Assembly (NCBI RefSeq): GCF_026967985.1
Contig: NZ_JAPVBJ010000009.1
Span: 1 to 64,000 of the forward strand
DNA: 64,000 nucleotides
Origin: Modestobacter sp. VKM Ac-2984
GTDB taxonomy: Bacteria; Actinomycetota; Actinomycetes; Mycobacteriales; Geodermatophilaceae
Reading direction: 5' to 3'
Shown here: piece by piece, positions 1 through 8,244 of the stretch
Layout of the letters: the number at the start of each line of letters is the position of its first letter
Position numbering within the stretch: the stretch's first letter is position 1
The notes under the pieces: model-generated
The model's input: the letters and a program-made list of their open reading frames with translations, nothing else
What the model was told of the DNA's origin: nothing
Databases searched by the model: none
Program-made: the position numbers and the translations under genes

Positions 1-63
1 GGCAACCTCAGCCCCACCGACTACGAGACCATGCACCTGACACAGAACGAGGTGTCCGCCTGA
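1..63 (+). mobile_element. C-terminal tail of IS3-family transposase (partial)
   Basis: The first 20 codons read GNLSPTDYETMHLTQNEVSA and then a TGA stop. The LSPxxYE pattern is the usual end of the integrase-like OrfB of IS3-family elements (consensus LGYLSPxEYE). Only the tail is in the window, so I cannot tell whether the copy upstream is intact. A related C-terminal remnant occurs at 60200-60510. Confidence 0.6.
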
Positions 64-186
64 CGGGGGTCACTTCACCACTTGCGAGCTGACTCGTCGG
101 TGTGACCAGAGGCCATCGCGGGCCCATCGTGCTGGTCTGACACGCCTGCTCTGATCTGCTGTCAGTCAATGCCTACCTGATCTGAT

Positions 187-927
187 GTGCGAGTGAAGCT
201 GGCCACATGGAACTGCTGCGGCAAGTTCGGCACCAATCTCGAGCATCTGCTCGAGGAGGGCGTTGACGTCGCCGTCCTGTGCGAAGCGTCCCCCCTTCCC
301 CAGTGGCCGATGGCACCAGGAAGCCGCGTGGTGACCGGGCTCAGCGGCGGGTCTGGGAAGAGAGCTGGAAGGAACTGGCCGTCATCGCCTGCGCACCCTG
401 GTTCGTGGTGGCACACGACCGGATCGATTCGGCTGCCGCGTGGACGCTGCCGGTCCGCGTAGAGGGGCCTTCGCCGTTCACGCTGGTCGGGTTGTGGTCC
501 GTGACAGTGGCGGGGTATCCGACGTACGTGCGGCAGTTGGACCAGGCCGCCGACTGGATTGAGCGGTGCACCGACGGACCTGTGGTGCTGGCCGGCGACT
601 TCAACGCTCCGATCAGCTCCAGCCAGGGGCACTACGACACCGTTGCCAGTCGACTCGAGGCACTGGGTCTGGTGGATGCCTACTCGACGTCCCGGGATTT
701 GGCGCGCGATCAGGCACCTGAGGAGCCGACGTACTACCACCGCTGGCGCCGCGAGAACCCCTTCCACATCGACCACGTGGTGGGGCCGCGCGCGTGGATG
801 ACGGACGCCTCCGTACGGGTGGGCGACTTCGACACTTGGGTCGGGTCGGGTCGGGTCGAGGAAGAGCGATCACGTGCCGCTGATCGTCGACATCCCGACT
901 GATGCTCTCGATCGACCGAACGGCTGA
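187..927 (+). pseudogene. Frameshifted endonuclease/exonuclease/phosphatase family gene
   Basis: This is a broken paralogue of the intact gene at 23412-24122. From the GTG at 187 (or 193, matching the paralogue's start) the first frame encodes the metal-site start ATWNCCG and VLCEA. A one-base loss near 340-347 moves the reading to another frame, which carries VWEESWKELAV, the catalytic LAGDFNAPI and PFHIDHVV. A second shift near 855-864, inside a run of GGGTC repeats, restores the first frame for the terminal SDHVPLIVDIP before a TGA at 925. All expected motifs of the Mg-dependent EEP fold are present but spread over three segments. The most likely reading is a decayed duplicate; two independent sequencing errors are the alternative. 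Confidence 0.8.
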
Positions 928-960
928 GACGGCGGAGCCGCGACGGCGCTTGCTCGGCCG

Positions 961-1200
961 TCACCGGCGCGGCCTGCCTCTCTCACCGTCCACGTGGCTT
1001 GCGCCCCACTCCAGCCCGCAGGCACGACAGGAGAGCGTCGGTTCGTCAGGCCCGACCAGGCAACCGCCCAGCGCCACGAGACCACGTTCGACCAGCAGCA
1101 TGCCCTCGTGATCAGGAAGCCCCCAGATCAGCGGGATGGACTCCTCTTGCCCACAGGACGGACACACCTGCCCCGCCTGGACACCAACCGATTCGCTCAA
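961..1200 (-). CDS. Small zinc-ribbon protein
   Basis: A 79-residue protein with two CxxC pairs: CPSC near residue 13 and CRAC near residue 69. Between them is a segment (PLIWGLPDHEGML, then LGGCLVGPDEP) typical of small conserved actinobacterial zinc-ribbon proteins of unknown function. I chose the TTG at 1200 because GGAGG lies just upstream and the codons before it look non-coding; an ATG at 1335 in the same frame would add 45 unlikely residues. The four Cys probably bind one zinc ion. It converges on the broken EEP gene. The role is unknown. Confidence 0.55.
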   Translation of the reverse strand: MSESVGVQAGQVCPSCGQEESIPLIWGLPDHEGMLLVERGLVALGGCLVGPDEPTLSCRACGLEWGASHVDGERGRPRR

Positions 1201-1357
1201 CGATCCTCCGCACCTCAGGTCACCGGGCGGCGACCAGGGGCGGAGTACAGCAGCTGCCGCTGACAGAACCGCCTTGGCGATACGAGAGACAACATCGGCG
1301 TCCCCTGACTGACGCGTCGGGAGCAGGAGTGTCAAGCCGCTGTGTCACAGTCCGAAC

Positions 1358-2458
1358 GTGTCATCGCCACGGGGGAACATCGATGTCCTTGTCCGCCACG
1401 AAGGCGGTGCCTGGTCCGAGCCGACCAGCTTCGGCTACGCAAAGGAAACTGAGCTGCAGGAGTTGCTCTCACTCCAGCCCAGCTTGATCGAAGGCGTCAG
1501 CAAGACCGCTGTGGCGGTCAGGGAGTTCAGCACCGGCGCGGGCCCGGCCGACCTGGTGATCGTCGATGCCGACGGCTCGATCACGGTCGTCGAGTGCAAG
1601 TTGGCTACCAACGCCGACATCCGCCGGACGATCATCGGCCAGGTCCTCGACTACGCCTCTCGGCTGGCCGAGATGACGCCGGCCGCCTTCGTGAACCAGT
1701 GGCAGCTGCAGGACGGCCCGTCGCTCGATGCGCTGTTCGACGGGCGACCCGACGAGGCTCGTCAGGCGCTGGAGGCCAATCTCTCGGCCGGGGTCTTCAC
1801 GCTCGTGCTGGCCGTGGACTCCATCAACGAGGACCTACGCCGCATCGTCCGGTATCTCAACACCCACACGTCTGCTGGCATGCGTCTCCTCGCCATCGAG
1901 CTCCGCAGAGCGGTGTACGGGAATACCGACATCCTCATCCCGACCGTGTACGGCGCGGAGTCCGCGGACGAGAAGGACGCACGTCGGTCCAATGGTTCGA
2001 GCGTGCGGTGGACGCCTGCCGACGTCGACAGGTATCTGCGCGAGCGGGGAGAGGACTCATTGGCCGACGCCCTGGCGGCCTTCGAGTCGGAGATGGCCGA
2101 CGCGGGGTTTCGTAGGAAGGGTGGCGGCGAGGGGCAAGCTCCCAGCTACTCCATCTGGGGGTCGACCTCCGACGGGGTCGAGATCGTTCCTTTCAGCGTC
2201 TATTGCAGCGACCGTTCACTGTCCTGCAACTTCGAGTGGACGGCGCGCGCCAGCCGTCCGGCGCAGGAGCGCTTTCTCAGCGACCTGCTGAAAGCCGGGG
2301 CGAAGTTGCGTGCGGACGTCATCACGGCCGCTGACTTCCGGAAGCGCCCGGGCACTCCCCTGTCGATCCTCTTGGACCCCGCCACCCGCGCCGCCGTCGT
2401 CGCGGCGGCCAGGCGGCTGACCGAGGCATCGCCGGAGACCTCGCCGAGTCGTACGTGA
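1358..2458 (+). CDS. PD-(D/E)XK nuclease-like protein
   Basis: A 366-residue protein whose N-terminal half has a restriction-endonuclease-like core: Asp65 in PADLVIVD, then the strand ITVVECKL with Glu79 and Lys81 forming the ExK part of the metal site. This arrangement is seen in NucS/DUF91-like nucleases and in proteins of the DUF4268 type. The C-terminal part, after about residue 200, is an alpha/beta region without a motif I recognise. The start is a GTG at 1358. The next gene follows after 64 bases on the same strand. A DNA repair or defence nuclease is plausible, but activity is inference from the core motif. Confidence 0.65.
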   Translation: MSSPRGNIDVLVRHEGGAWSEPTSFGYAKETELQELLSLQPSLIEGVSKTAVAVREFSTGAGPADLVIVDADGSITVVECKLATNADIRRTIIGQVLDYASRLAEMTPAAFVNQWQLQDGPSLDALFDGRPDEARQALEANLSAGVFTLVLAVDSINEDLRRIVRYLNTHTSAGMRLLAIELRRAVYGNTDILIPTVYGAESADEKDARRSNGSSVRWTPADVDRYLRERGEDSLADALAAFESEMADAGFRRKGGGEGQAPSYSIWGSTSDGVEIVPFSVYCSDRSLSCNFEWTARASRPAQERFLSDLLKAGAKLRADVITAADFRKRPGTPLSILLDPATRAAVVAAARRLTEASPETSPSRT

Positions 2459-2522
2459 CGGCGCCGGGCATGGAGCCCGACGCCGGCCGAGCAATGAGCG
2501 GCCCGCCTGCCATCCTGTCGGG

Positions 2523-3236
2523 ATGACCCCGACGGCAGTCGAGTTCGGCGAGGTCACGGGCTTGGTCGATGCACTCGCCTGGCCCGTGGTCGTGTTGATC
2601 CTCGTGCTGGTCTTCCGCCGTTCGTTGATCGGTCTGTTGAACCGCGACAAGGTCAAGGCGACGCTGCCCGGCGGGGTCAGTCTCATCGCACGCGACCCGG
2701 GCGCCGCGACCGACGCAGTTGTGGACGCCTCGGCGAGCAAGGGCATGCAGGTCGACAAGGCACTGGCCCAACGGGAGGTCGAGGCGGCGACCGAGGACCT
2801 GGTCGGGCTCCGCCGAAGCCCAAGATTGCTCTGGGTCGACGACCACCCGAGCGGCAACCGCCACGAGATGGCTGCGTTCGAAGCCCTCGGGTGCACCGTC
2901 GACCTCGCGACGTCCACGACCGACGCCGTCACCCGGCTGGCACTGCAGGGCCCGTTCGACGCGGTCGTCTCGAACGTGGGTCGCTCACCAGATCCCCGGG
3001 CCGGGTACACGCTGCTGGACTCGCTCCGTCAGGCGGGCGACGTCACCCCGTACGTGATCTACGCAGGCTCGACGGAGCCCGAGCACTTCGACGAAGCGGT
3101 CCGCCACGGCGCCGTCGGCAGCGCGAAAGAACCGACGGAGCTGATCCGGCTCGTCCGGCGCTGCATCCGCAACACCGCCGCCCGTTACGCCGACCCCCGA
3201 CGCACGGTCGAACAGCCACCCGAACCGTCCAGCTGA
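2523..3236 (+). CDS. Membrane-anchored response-regulator receiver-like protein, degenerate
   Basis: A 237-residue protein. A single hydrophobic segment at about residues 18-33 is followed by basic residues, so the rest should be cytoplasmic. Residues 100-225 look like a CheY receiver: the acidic pair Asp106-Asp107 in LLWVDDH, the T/S position in YAGST and the invariant Lys202 in SAKEP. Strand 3, where the phospho-acceptor Asp should sit, reads FDAVVSNVGRS, with Ser150/Asn151 instead. The domain is therefore probably not phosphorylated in the usual way and may be a pseudo-receiver or a nucleotide or protein sensor. There is no output domain and no adjacent histidine kinase. The gene ends at a strong hairpin. 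Confidence 0.65.
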   Translation: MTPTAVEFGEVTGLVDALAWPVVVLILVLVFRRSLIGLLNRDKVKATLPGGVSLIARDPGAATDAVVDASASKGMQVDKALAQREVEAATEDLVGLRRSPRLLWVDDHPSGNRHEMAAFEALGCTVDLATSTTDAVTRLALQGPFDAVVSNVGRSPDPRAGYTLLDSLRQAGDVTPYVIYAGSTEPEHFDEAVRHGAVGSAKEPTELIRLVRRCIRNTAARYADPRRTVEQPPEPSS

Positions 3237-3254
3237 CCGGCGCGGAGAACTCGT

Positions 3255-3286
3255 TGAGGGGCCAAAGTCGCGACTTCGGCCCCTCA
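3255..3286. terminator. Bidirectional hairpin between convergent genes
   Basis: Arms TGAGGGGCCAAAGTCG and CGACTTCGGCCCCTCA form a 16-bp stem with one mismatch and almost no loop. The hairpin sits between the receiver-like gene and the convergent glucosidase gene. There is no long T tract, as is usual for GC-rich actinobacteria. Confidence 0.7.
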
Positions 3287-3293
3287 GCGGGCG

Positions 3294-6017
3294 TCAGGCC
3301 CAGCGGGGGTCGGCGGGGAGGCGCGGGTTGAGGAGGTGGGCGACCAGCGCCGTCCAGCCGGTCTGGTGGGTGGCGCCGAGGCCCTCGCCGGTGTCGCCGT
3401 CGAAGAACTCGCTGAACGTCGGGTGTTCGCGCCACAGCGGTGAGTCGCTGGACTCGATCCGGTCGCCGTCGGCCGGGCGCTTGCCGTCCACCGGGCGGAA
3501 CAGTCGGGTGAGGCTGTTGTCGATCAGGTCCGCGGCCTCCACCAGGGTGCACTGAGTGCCCGAGCCGGTGGGGATCTCGATGGTGAACGAGTCGCCGTAG
3601 TGCCGGCCCAGCGTGCGCAGCTTGTCGGCCAGCAGCACGTTCACCGGGAACCAGACCGGCCCGCGCCAGTTGGAGTTGCCGCCGAACAAGCCGGTGCGCG
3701 ACTCCCCCGGCTCGTACTCGATCGAGACGTCCCGGCCACCGACGTTGGCGAACACCTGGCCGGTCGACTTCGACAGCGACCGGATGCCGAACGGGGAGAG
3801 GAACTCCTCGGTGTCGAACATCCGCTGCAGGATCCGCTGCAACCGCTCCTTGCCGACGAGGGAGAGCAGCAACCTGCGGCCCTCCGGTGCCCGCCGGCTG
3901 CGCAGCGGGCCCATCAGCTCCGGCCGGCGCTTCTGCAGCCAGCGCACCCGCTCGGCGACGTCCGGCAACCGCTCGGCGACCCAGGCCGGGATCTCGGTGG
4001 CGCCCAGGATCGGCAGCAGCCCGACCATCGAGCGCACCCGCAGCGACTCCGTCGTCCCGTCCGGTGCGACCAGGACGTCGTAGAAGAAGCCGTCGTCCTC
4101 GTGCCACAGCGACACCTCGTGCGAACCGAAGGCGTTCATCGCCTCGGAGATGGCGAGGAAGTGCTCGAAGAACTTGGTGACGACGCCGTCCCACGCCCGG
4201 TCGAACTGCGACAGCTCGAGGGCGATCTTCAGCATCTGCTGGCAGTAGAACGCCATCCAGCTGGTCGCGTCGGACTGCTCCAGCCGGTAGCCGGGCGGCA
4301 GCGGTGCGGACCGGTCGAACAGCGCGATGTTGTCCATCCCGAGGAACCCGCCCTCGAAGACGTTCGACCCGTCGGCGTCCTTGCGGTTGACCCACCAGGA
4401 GAAGTTCATCAGCAGCTTGGTGAACACCCGGATGAGGAACTGCTGGTCGCGGTAGCCGTCGAGCCGGTAGACGTGCCAGGCCGCCCAGGCGTGCACCGGC
4501 GGGTTGACGTCACCGAACGCCCACTCGTAGGCCGGCAGCTGCCCGTTGGGGTGCATCGCCCACTCGCGGCACATGAGCACGAGTTGTTCCTTGGCGAAGT
4601 CGGGGTCGACGTGCGCCAGCGGGAGGGTGTGGAAGGCGGTGTCCCACGCGGCGAACCACGGGTACTCCCACTCGTCGGGCATGGAGATCACGTCGGCGAG
4701 CGCGACGTGCCGCCAGCTGGTGTTCCGCTGTCCCTTGGCCCGGCGTTCCGCTGGTGCGGGGACGTCGGGGTCGCCGTCCAGCCAACGGGCGACGTCGAAG
4801 CGGTACAGCTGCTTGGTCCAGAGCAGACCGGCATAGGCGCGGCGGGCCACGTGCCGGTCGTCGTCGGAGAGCCCGGGGTGGATGACGCCGGCGTAGAACT
4901 CGTCGGCCTCGGCCTTCCGGAGACTGAGGACCTCGTCGAACTGCGCACCGAACATCTGCTGCTCGGGCTCGCCCTGGGTCAGCCGGAGCTTCACGGTGAC
5001 GGTCTCACCGGGCTCCACGGCGTCCCACTGGTACCAGAACGCGGCCTTCGTGCCGGTCCGGTCGGGGTTCACCGCGGACTTGTCCTCGTGGACGACGCGG
5101 CGGTCGATGCCGTCCTTGGTGTACTCGCTGGCGTTGCTCTCGGCGCCGAACAGGGCGACGGCGTTGGTCTCGTTGTCGCAGGTCAGGACGTCGGGGCTGC
5201 CGTCGGCGGCGAGCACCCAGCGACCGAGGTAGCCGTGCTCGGCGACGACCGCCGCGACCTCCTCGTCCTGGGCGGTGAGCGTGGGCTTGCGGTCGTCGAG
5301 GCCCCAGGACCAGGTGTTGCGGAACCAGACCTGCGGGAGCAGGTGCAGCGGCGCCGCCTCGGGGCCGTGGTTGGTGGCGGTGACGGTGATGCAGACGTCG
5401 TCCGGGCCGGCCTTGGCGTAGGTCATCTGGACGTCGAAGAACCGGTCCTCGTCCAGCACCCCGGTGTCGGCGAGCTCGTACTCCCGCTCCAGCCGGGTGC
5501 GCTTCGCGTTCTCCTCACGCAGCTGTGCGTACGGGAACTCGGCCTGCGGGTAGCGGTAGAGCCACTGCATCCAGGAGTGCGTGGGCGTGCCGTCGGTGGG
5601 CCACCAGTGCTCCTTGGCGTCCTCACCGTGGTTGCCCTCGCCGTTGGTCAGGCCGAACAGCCGCTCCTTGAGGACCGGGTCCTCGCCGTTCCACATCGCC
5701 ACGGAGAAGTTCAGGAAGCCGTAGCGGTCGCAGATGCCGCCCAGGCCGTCCTCGCCCCAGCGGTAGGTGCGGGCGACGGCGTGGTCGAAGGTGAAGGACG
5801 CCCAGGCGTCGCCGTCGGCGGAGTAGTCCTCGCGGACGGTCCCCCACTGCCGGCCGGCCAGGTACGGCCCCCACATCCGCCAGGGAGCGGCCATGTCGGC
5901 CGACTCGGCCAGGCGCGCGTGCTCGGCGCTGCAGGGTCGGTCAGTGTCTCGGGGAGCGGGCGCCGGGTCCGGATCGCGGAGCGGGGCGCCGGGTTCTGCG
6001 GCAGACACGCCCTCCAC
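3294..6017 (-). CDS. GH63-family glucosidase / mannosylglycerate hydrolase-like protein
   Basis: A protein of up to 907 residues matching the large actinobacterial 'glucosidase' family of GH63. The N-terminal region contains [19 protein letters not shown] and [10 protein letters not shown], and the C-terminal (alpha/alpha)6 barrel carries [35 protein letters not shown] and [16 protein letters not shown], which include the conserved acidic residues of the clan. Members hydrolyse alpha-glucosides or related compatible-solute glycosides in the cytoplasm; the substrate here is unknown. No signal peptide is visible. The start is uncertain: homologues usually begin near AEHARLAES, so the first 25 residues may not be translated. 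The gene stands alone and ends at the shared terminator. Confidence 0.85.
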   Translation of the reverse strand: MEGVSAAEPGAPLRDPDPAPAPRDTDRPCSAEHARLAESADMAAPWRMWGPYLAGRQWGTVREDYSADGDAWASFTFDHAVARTYRWGEDGLGGICDRYGFLNFSVAMWNGEDPVLKERLFGLTNGEGNHGEDAKEHWWPTDGTPTHSWMQWLYRYPQAEFPYAQLREENAKRTRLEREYELADTGVLDEDRFFDVQMTYAKAGPDDVCITVTATNHGPEAAPLHLLPQVWFRNTWSWGLDDRKPTLTAQDEEVAAVVAEHGYLGRWVLAADGSPDVLTCDNETNAVALFGAESNASEYTKDGIDRRVVHEDKSAVNPDRTGTKAAFWYQWDAVEPGETVTVKLRLTQGEPEQQMFGAQFDEVLSLRKAEADEFYAGVIHPGLSDDDRHVARRAYAGLLWTKQLYRFDVARWLDGDPDVPAPAERRAKGQRNTSWRHVALADVISMPDEWEYPWFAAWDTAFHTLPLAHVDPDFAKEQLVLMCREWAMHPNGQLPAYEWAFGDVNPPVHAWAAWHVYRLDGYRDQQFLIRVFTKLLMNFSWWVNRKDADGSNVFEGGFLGMDNIALFDRSAPLPPGYRLEQSDATSWMAFYCQQMLKIALELSQFDRAWDGVVTKFFEHFLAISEAMNAFGSHEVSLWHEDDGFFYDVLVAPDGTTESLRVRSMVGLLPILGATEIPAWVAERLPDVAERVRWLQKRRPELMGPLRSRRAPEGRRLLLSLVGKERLQRILQRMFDTEEFLSPFGIRSLSKSTGQVFANVGGRDVSIEYEPGESRTGLFGGNSNWRGPVWFPVNVLLADKLRTLGRHYGDSFTIEIPTGSGTQCTLVEAADLIDNSLTRLFRPVDGKRPADGDRIESSDSPLWREHPTFSEFFDGDTGEGLGATHQTGWTALVAHLLNPRLPADPRWA

Positions 6018-6281
6018 AGTGCCACGACGAGGTTGCGTCCTCGTGTCACGCGCGGCCGTCCGAGACCAGGCTCACCGCCGGACGTCCCGCCCGTCGCTCC
6101 TGTCCCCACCCGCGGCCGTGCGCACCGGCGGAGCCGCCCCTCCCGTCACGTAACCGTTCGGTCACGACCCGCCCGAGAGTCGTTCGCCCGCGCCCAGCAC
6201 GGCTACGGCCTCGGTGCACCGGGTCGCCGAGGACCGGCCACCCGGTGGGACGAGCACGACCGACTCGGAGGAGAACATCCG

Positions 6282-6692
6282 ATGCCGACCATCAACACGA
6301 CGAACCGGACCCGACTGCTGGCCGTCCCCGCGGCCCTGGCGCTGGCCATGACCGCGGCCGCCTGCGGCGACGACGAGACCGTCGTCGAGGAAGCCGAAGA
6401 GGCGCCGGGCATCCAGCTGGTCGAGGGGGAGCAGGTCACCATCGAGGGCGAGGTGCAGGAGGTCCTCGACCCGTACGCGTTCACCGTCGGCGAGGACGAG
6501 ACGCTGGTCTACGGCGCCGAGGCCTTCACGGTCGAGGAGGGCGACGAGGTGACGGTGACCGGGGACGTCGCCGTCTTCACCATCGCCGACGTCGAGGAGG
6601 AGTACGACTTCGACCTCACCGACGACCTGTACGTCGACTACGAGACCGAGCTCGCGGTCGAGTCCGACGAGGTCGTGGCCACCACGGACTGA
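6282..6692 (+). CDS. Small acidic lipoprotein
   Basis: A 136-residue protein with a clear lipoprotein signal peptide: basic start (NTTNRTR), hydrophobic core, and lipobox TAAAC with the acceptor Cys at about residue 27. The mature part is very acidic, rich in Glu, Asp and Val, and repeats a pattern of short beta strands around GEVQEVLDPYAFTVGED and VTVTGDVAVF, like a small OB-type or beta-barrel domain. The ATG at 6282 follows GGAGGAG by a normal distance. It is probably anchored to the outer face of the membrane. No enzyme motif is visible. It is followed directly by a perfect hairpin. Confidence 0.8.
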   Translation: MPTINTTNRTRLLAVPAALALAMTAAACGDDETVVEEAEEAPGIQLVEGEQVTIEGEVQEVLDPYAFTVGEDETLVYGAEAFTVEEGDEVTVTGDVAVFTIADVEEEYDFDLTDDLYVDYETELAVESDEVVATTD

Positions 6693-6708
6693 CGACCTCG
6701 CGGTCGCC

Positions 6709-6743
6709 CTGCCGCAGAGCGCCGGTCCGGCGCTCTGCGGCAG
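6709..6743 (+). terminator. Perfect 16-bp hairpin after lipoprotein gene
   Basis: CTGCCGCAGAGCGCCG and its exact reverse complement are separated by GTC, 16 bases after the lipoprotein stop. This is a strong intrinsic-type stem without a U tract, placed between convergent genes. Confidence 0.75.
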
Positions 6744-6774
6744 CGGACGACAGGGCGCCGCTGCGGCAGTCGTC

Positions 6775-6930
6775 TCAGTGGCGGCCGGTGCCGCCCTTGC
6801 CGCCGCTGCGCTTGGCCTGGAAGTCGGCGAACGCCTTCTTGATCTTCGCCTGGTTCTGCGGCTTGCGGGCCTCCTGGATGACCTTGGACGCGACGCCCGA
6901 GATCAGGAGCTTGCGGATCATGCCTGCCAT
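6775..6930 (-). CDS. Small basic conserved protein (51 aa)
   Basis: ATG at 6930 preceded by GGGAG gives MAGMIRKLLISGVASKVIQE, then a Lys-, Gln- and Arg-rich stretch and a Gly-rich end (GGKGGTGRH). One amphipathic helix is followed by a basic tail. Similar short basic proteins occur in actinobacteria, but I know of no function. It is coded convergently to the lipoprotein gene and divergently from the alcohol dehydrogenase. Confidence 0.6.
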   Translation of the reverse strand: MAGMIRKLLISGVASKVIQEARKPQNQAKIKKAFADFQAKRSGGKGGTGRH

Positions 6931-7128
6931 GGTGTCTCCCTCTGTCGATGTGGCCGGTGTCGGCCGCGCCTGTCGAGAGTGCCCCAGGACGTCGGAGTCC
7001 ACGCCCGGCAGGCCGCGGTACGTGCCGGCCGGCTCTCCGACCCGGGCGCGGTGGTGCGGTGGCCGGCCAGGGTCGTCGGGCCCCTTCCGTGGTGCCCAGC
7101 GACCGCAGCGGGCACGGCGCCGACCTCC

Positions 7129-7164
7129 TAGCGTCGGCCGTGGACGCCGACGGTCGGCGTCCAC
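7129..7164 (+). promoter_or_regulatory. Promoter -10 with 25-bp perfect inverted repeat upstream of adh
   Basis: TAGCGT at 7129-7134 resembles an actinobacterial -10 box. Immediately after it, GTGGACGCCGA (7140-7150) and TCGGCGTCCAC (7154-7164) are exact inverted repeats around CGG. The repeat would cover the transcription start, as a repressor operator does, and lies 18 bases before the ATG at 7183. The promoter and operator roles are inference. Confidence 0.45.
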
Positions 7165-7182
7165 GAGAGGGCGGGCAGGCGC

Positions 7183-8218
7183 ATGCGTGCAGTGCAGTAC
7201 CGGACGATCGGCGGCAGCCCCGAGGTGGTCGAGATCCCGACCCCGGAACCGGGCCCCGGCCAGGTGCGGCTGCGGGTGACCGCTGCGGGGCTCTGCCACT
7301 CCGACTCCTTCCTCATGAGCCTGCCCGCCGAGCAGTACAGCTACGGCCTGCCGCTCACCCTCGGGCACGAGGGCGCCGGCGTCGTCGATGCGCTCGGTGA
7401 CGGGGTCACCGGGGTGGAGGTCGTCGATGGCGGTCTACGGCCCGTGGGGCTGTGGGCAGTGCCACGCCTGCGCCCGCGGCGCGGAGAACTACTGCACCCG
7501 GGCAGCCGCGCTGGGCATCGCACCGCCCGGCCTGGGTGCGCCCGGCGCGCTGGCCGAGTACCTGATCGTGGACGACGTCCGGCACCTGGTGCCGCTGGGC
7601 GACCTGGACCCGGTGGCGTCGGTCTCGCTGACCGACGCGGGCCTCACGCCGTACCACGCGATCGTGTCCAGCCTGGCCGCGCTGCCCGCCGGGAGCACCG
7701 CGGTGGTGATCGGCGCCGGCGGGCTGGGGCACGTGGCCATCCAGATCCTGCGGGCGATCACCGGCGCGACCGTGATCGCCCTGGACGTCAACGAGGAGAA
7801 GCTGATGCTGGCCCGGCAGGTGGGCGCACACCACGCGATCCCCTCCGACGACTCGGCCGTCGAGGCGATCCGCGCGCTGACCGGCGGGGTGGGCGCCCAG
7901 GCGGTGTTCGACATCGTCGGCGCGCCGGCCACGCTCGAGATCGCCCGGCAGACGGTGGCCATCGACGGCGTCGTGCAGATCGTCGGGATCGGCGGCGGGG
8001 TGCTGCCCACCGGCTTCTTCTCCACGCCGTTCGGCGTCTCGGTCCGCGCGCCGTACTGGGGCACCCGCACGGAGCTGATGGAGGTCCTCGACCTCGCCCG
8101 GAGCGGCGCGATCCACGTCGAGGTCGAGCGGTACTCGATGGACCAGGCCCCGGAGGCCTACCGGAAGCTGCACGACGGCACGCTCCGCGGCCGCGCCGTC
8201 GTCGTCCCCGGGGACTGA
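7183..8218 (+). pseudogene. Zinc-dependent alcohol dehydrogenase, frameshifted
   Basis: ATG at 7183 opens a medium-chain dehydrogenase: GLCHSD (catalytic Zn ligand Cys), LTLGHEGAG (Zn ligand His) and GDGVTG. Near 7428-7432 one extra base moves the rest into the next frame, which carries the structural-zinc Cys cluster (GCGQCHACARGAENYC), the Rossmann motif VIGAGGLGHVAIQ and the complete C-terminus to a TGA at 8216. Apart from this one shift every family motif is present, so it is either a recent mutation or a sequencing error. If intact it would be an NAD(P)-dependent, AdhP/arabinose-dehydrogenase-like cytosolic oxidoreductase of about 345 residues. A palindrome upstream may control it. Confidence 0.8.
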
Positions 8219-8244
8219 CCGGGGTCCACCACCGCCCCGCTCGC

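Noticed and set aside
3600-6692. 1030-codon plus-strand open frame opposite the glucosidase gene
   Set aside because: Its composition (Arg, Gly, Pro, His, Val rich, no motifs) is that of the antisense of a GC-rich gene. Only its last 136 codons, from the ATG at 6282, are a real lipoprotein gene.
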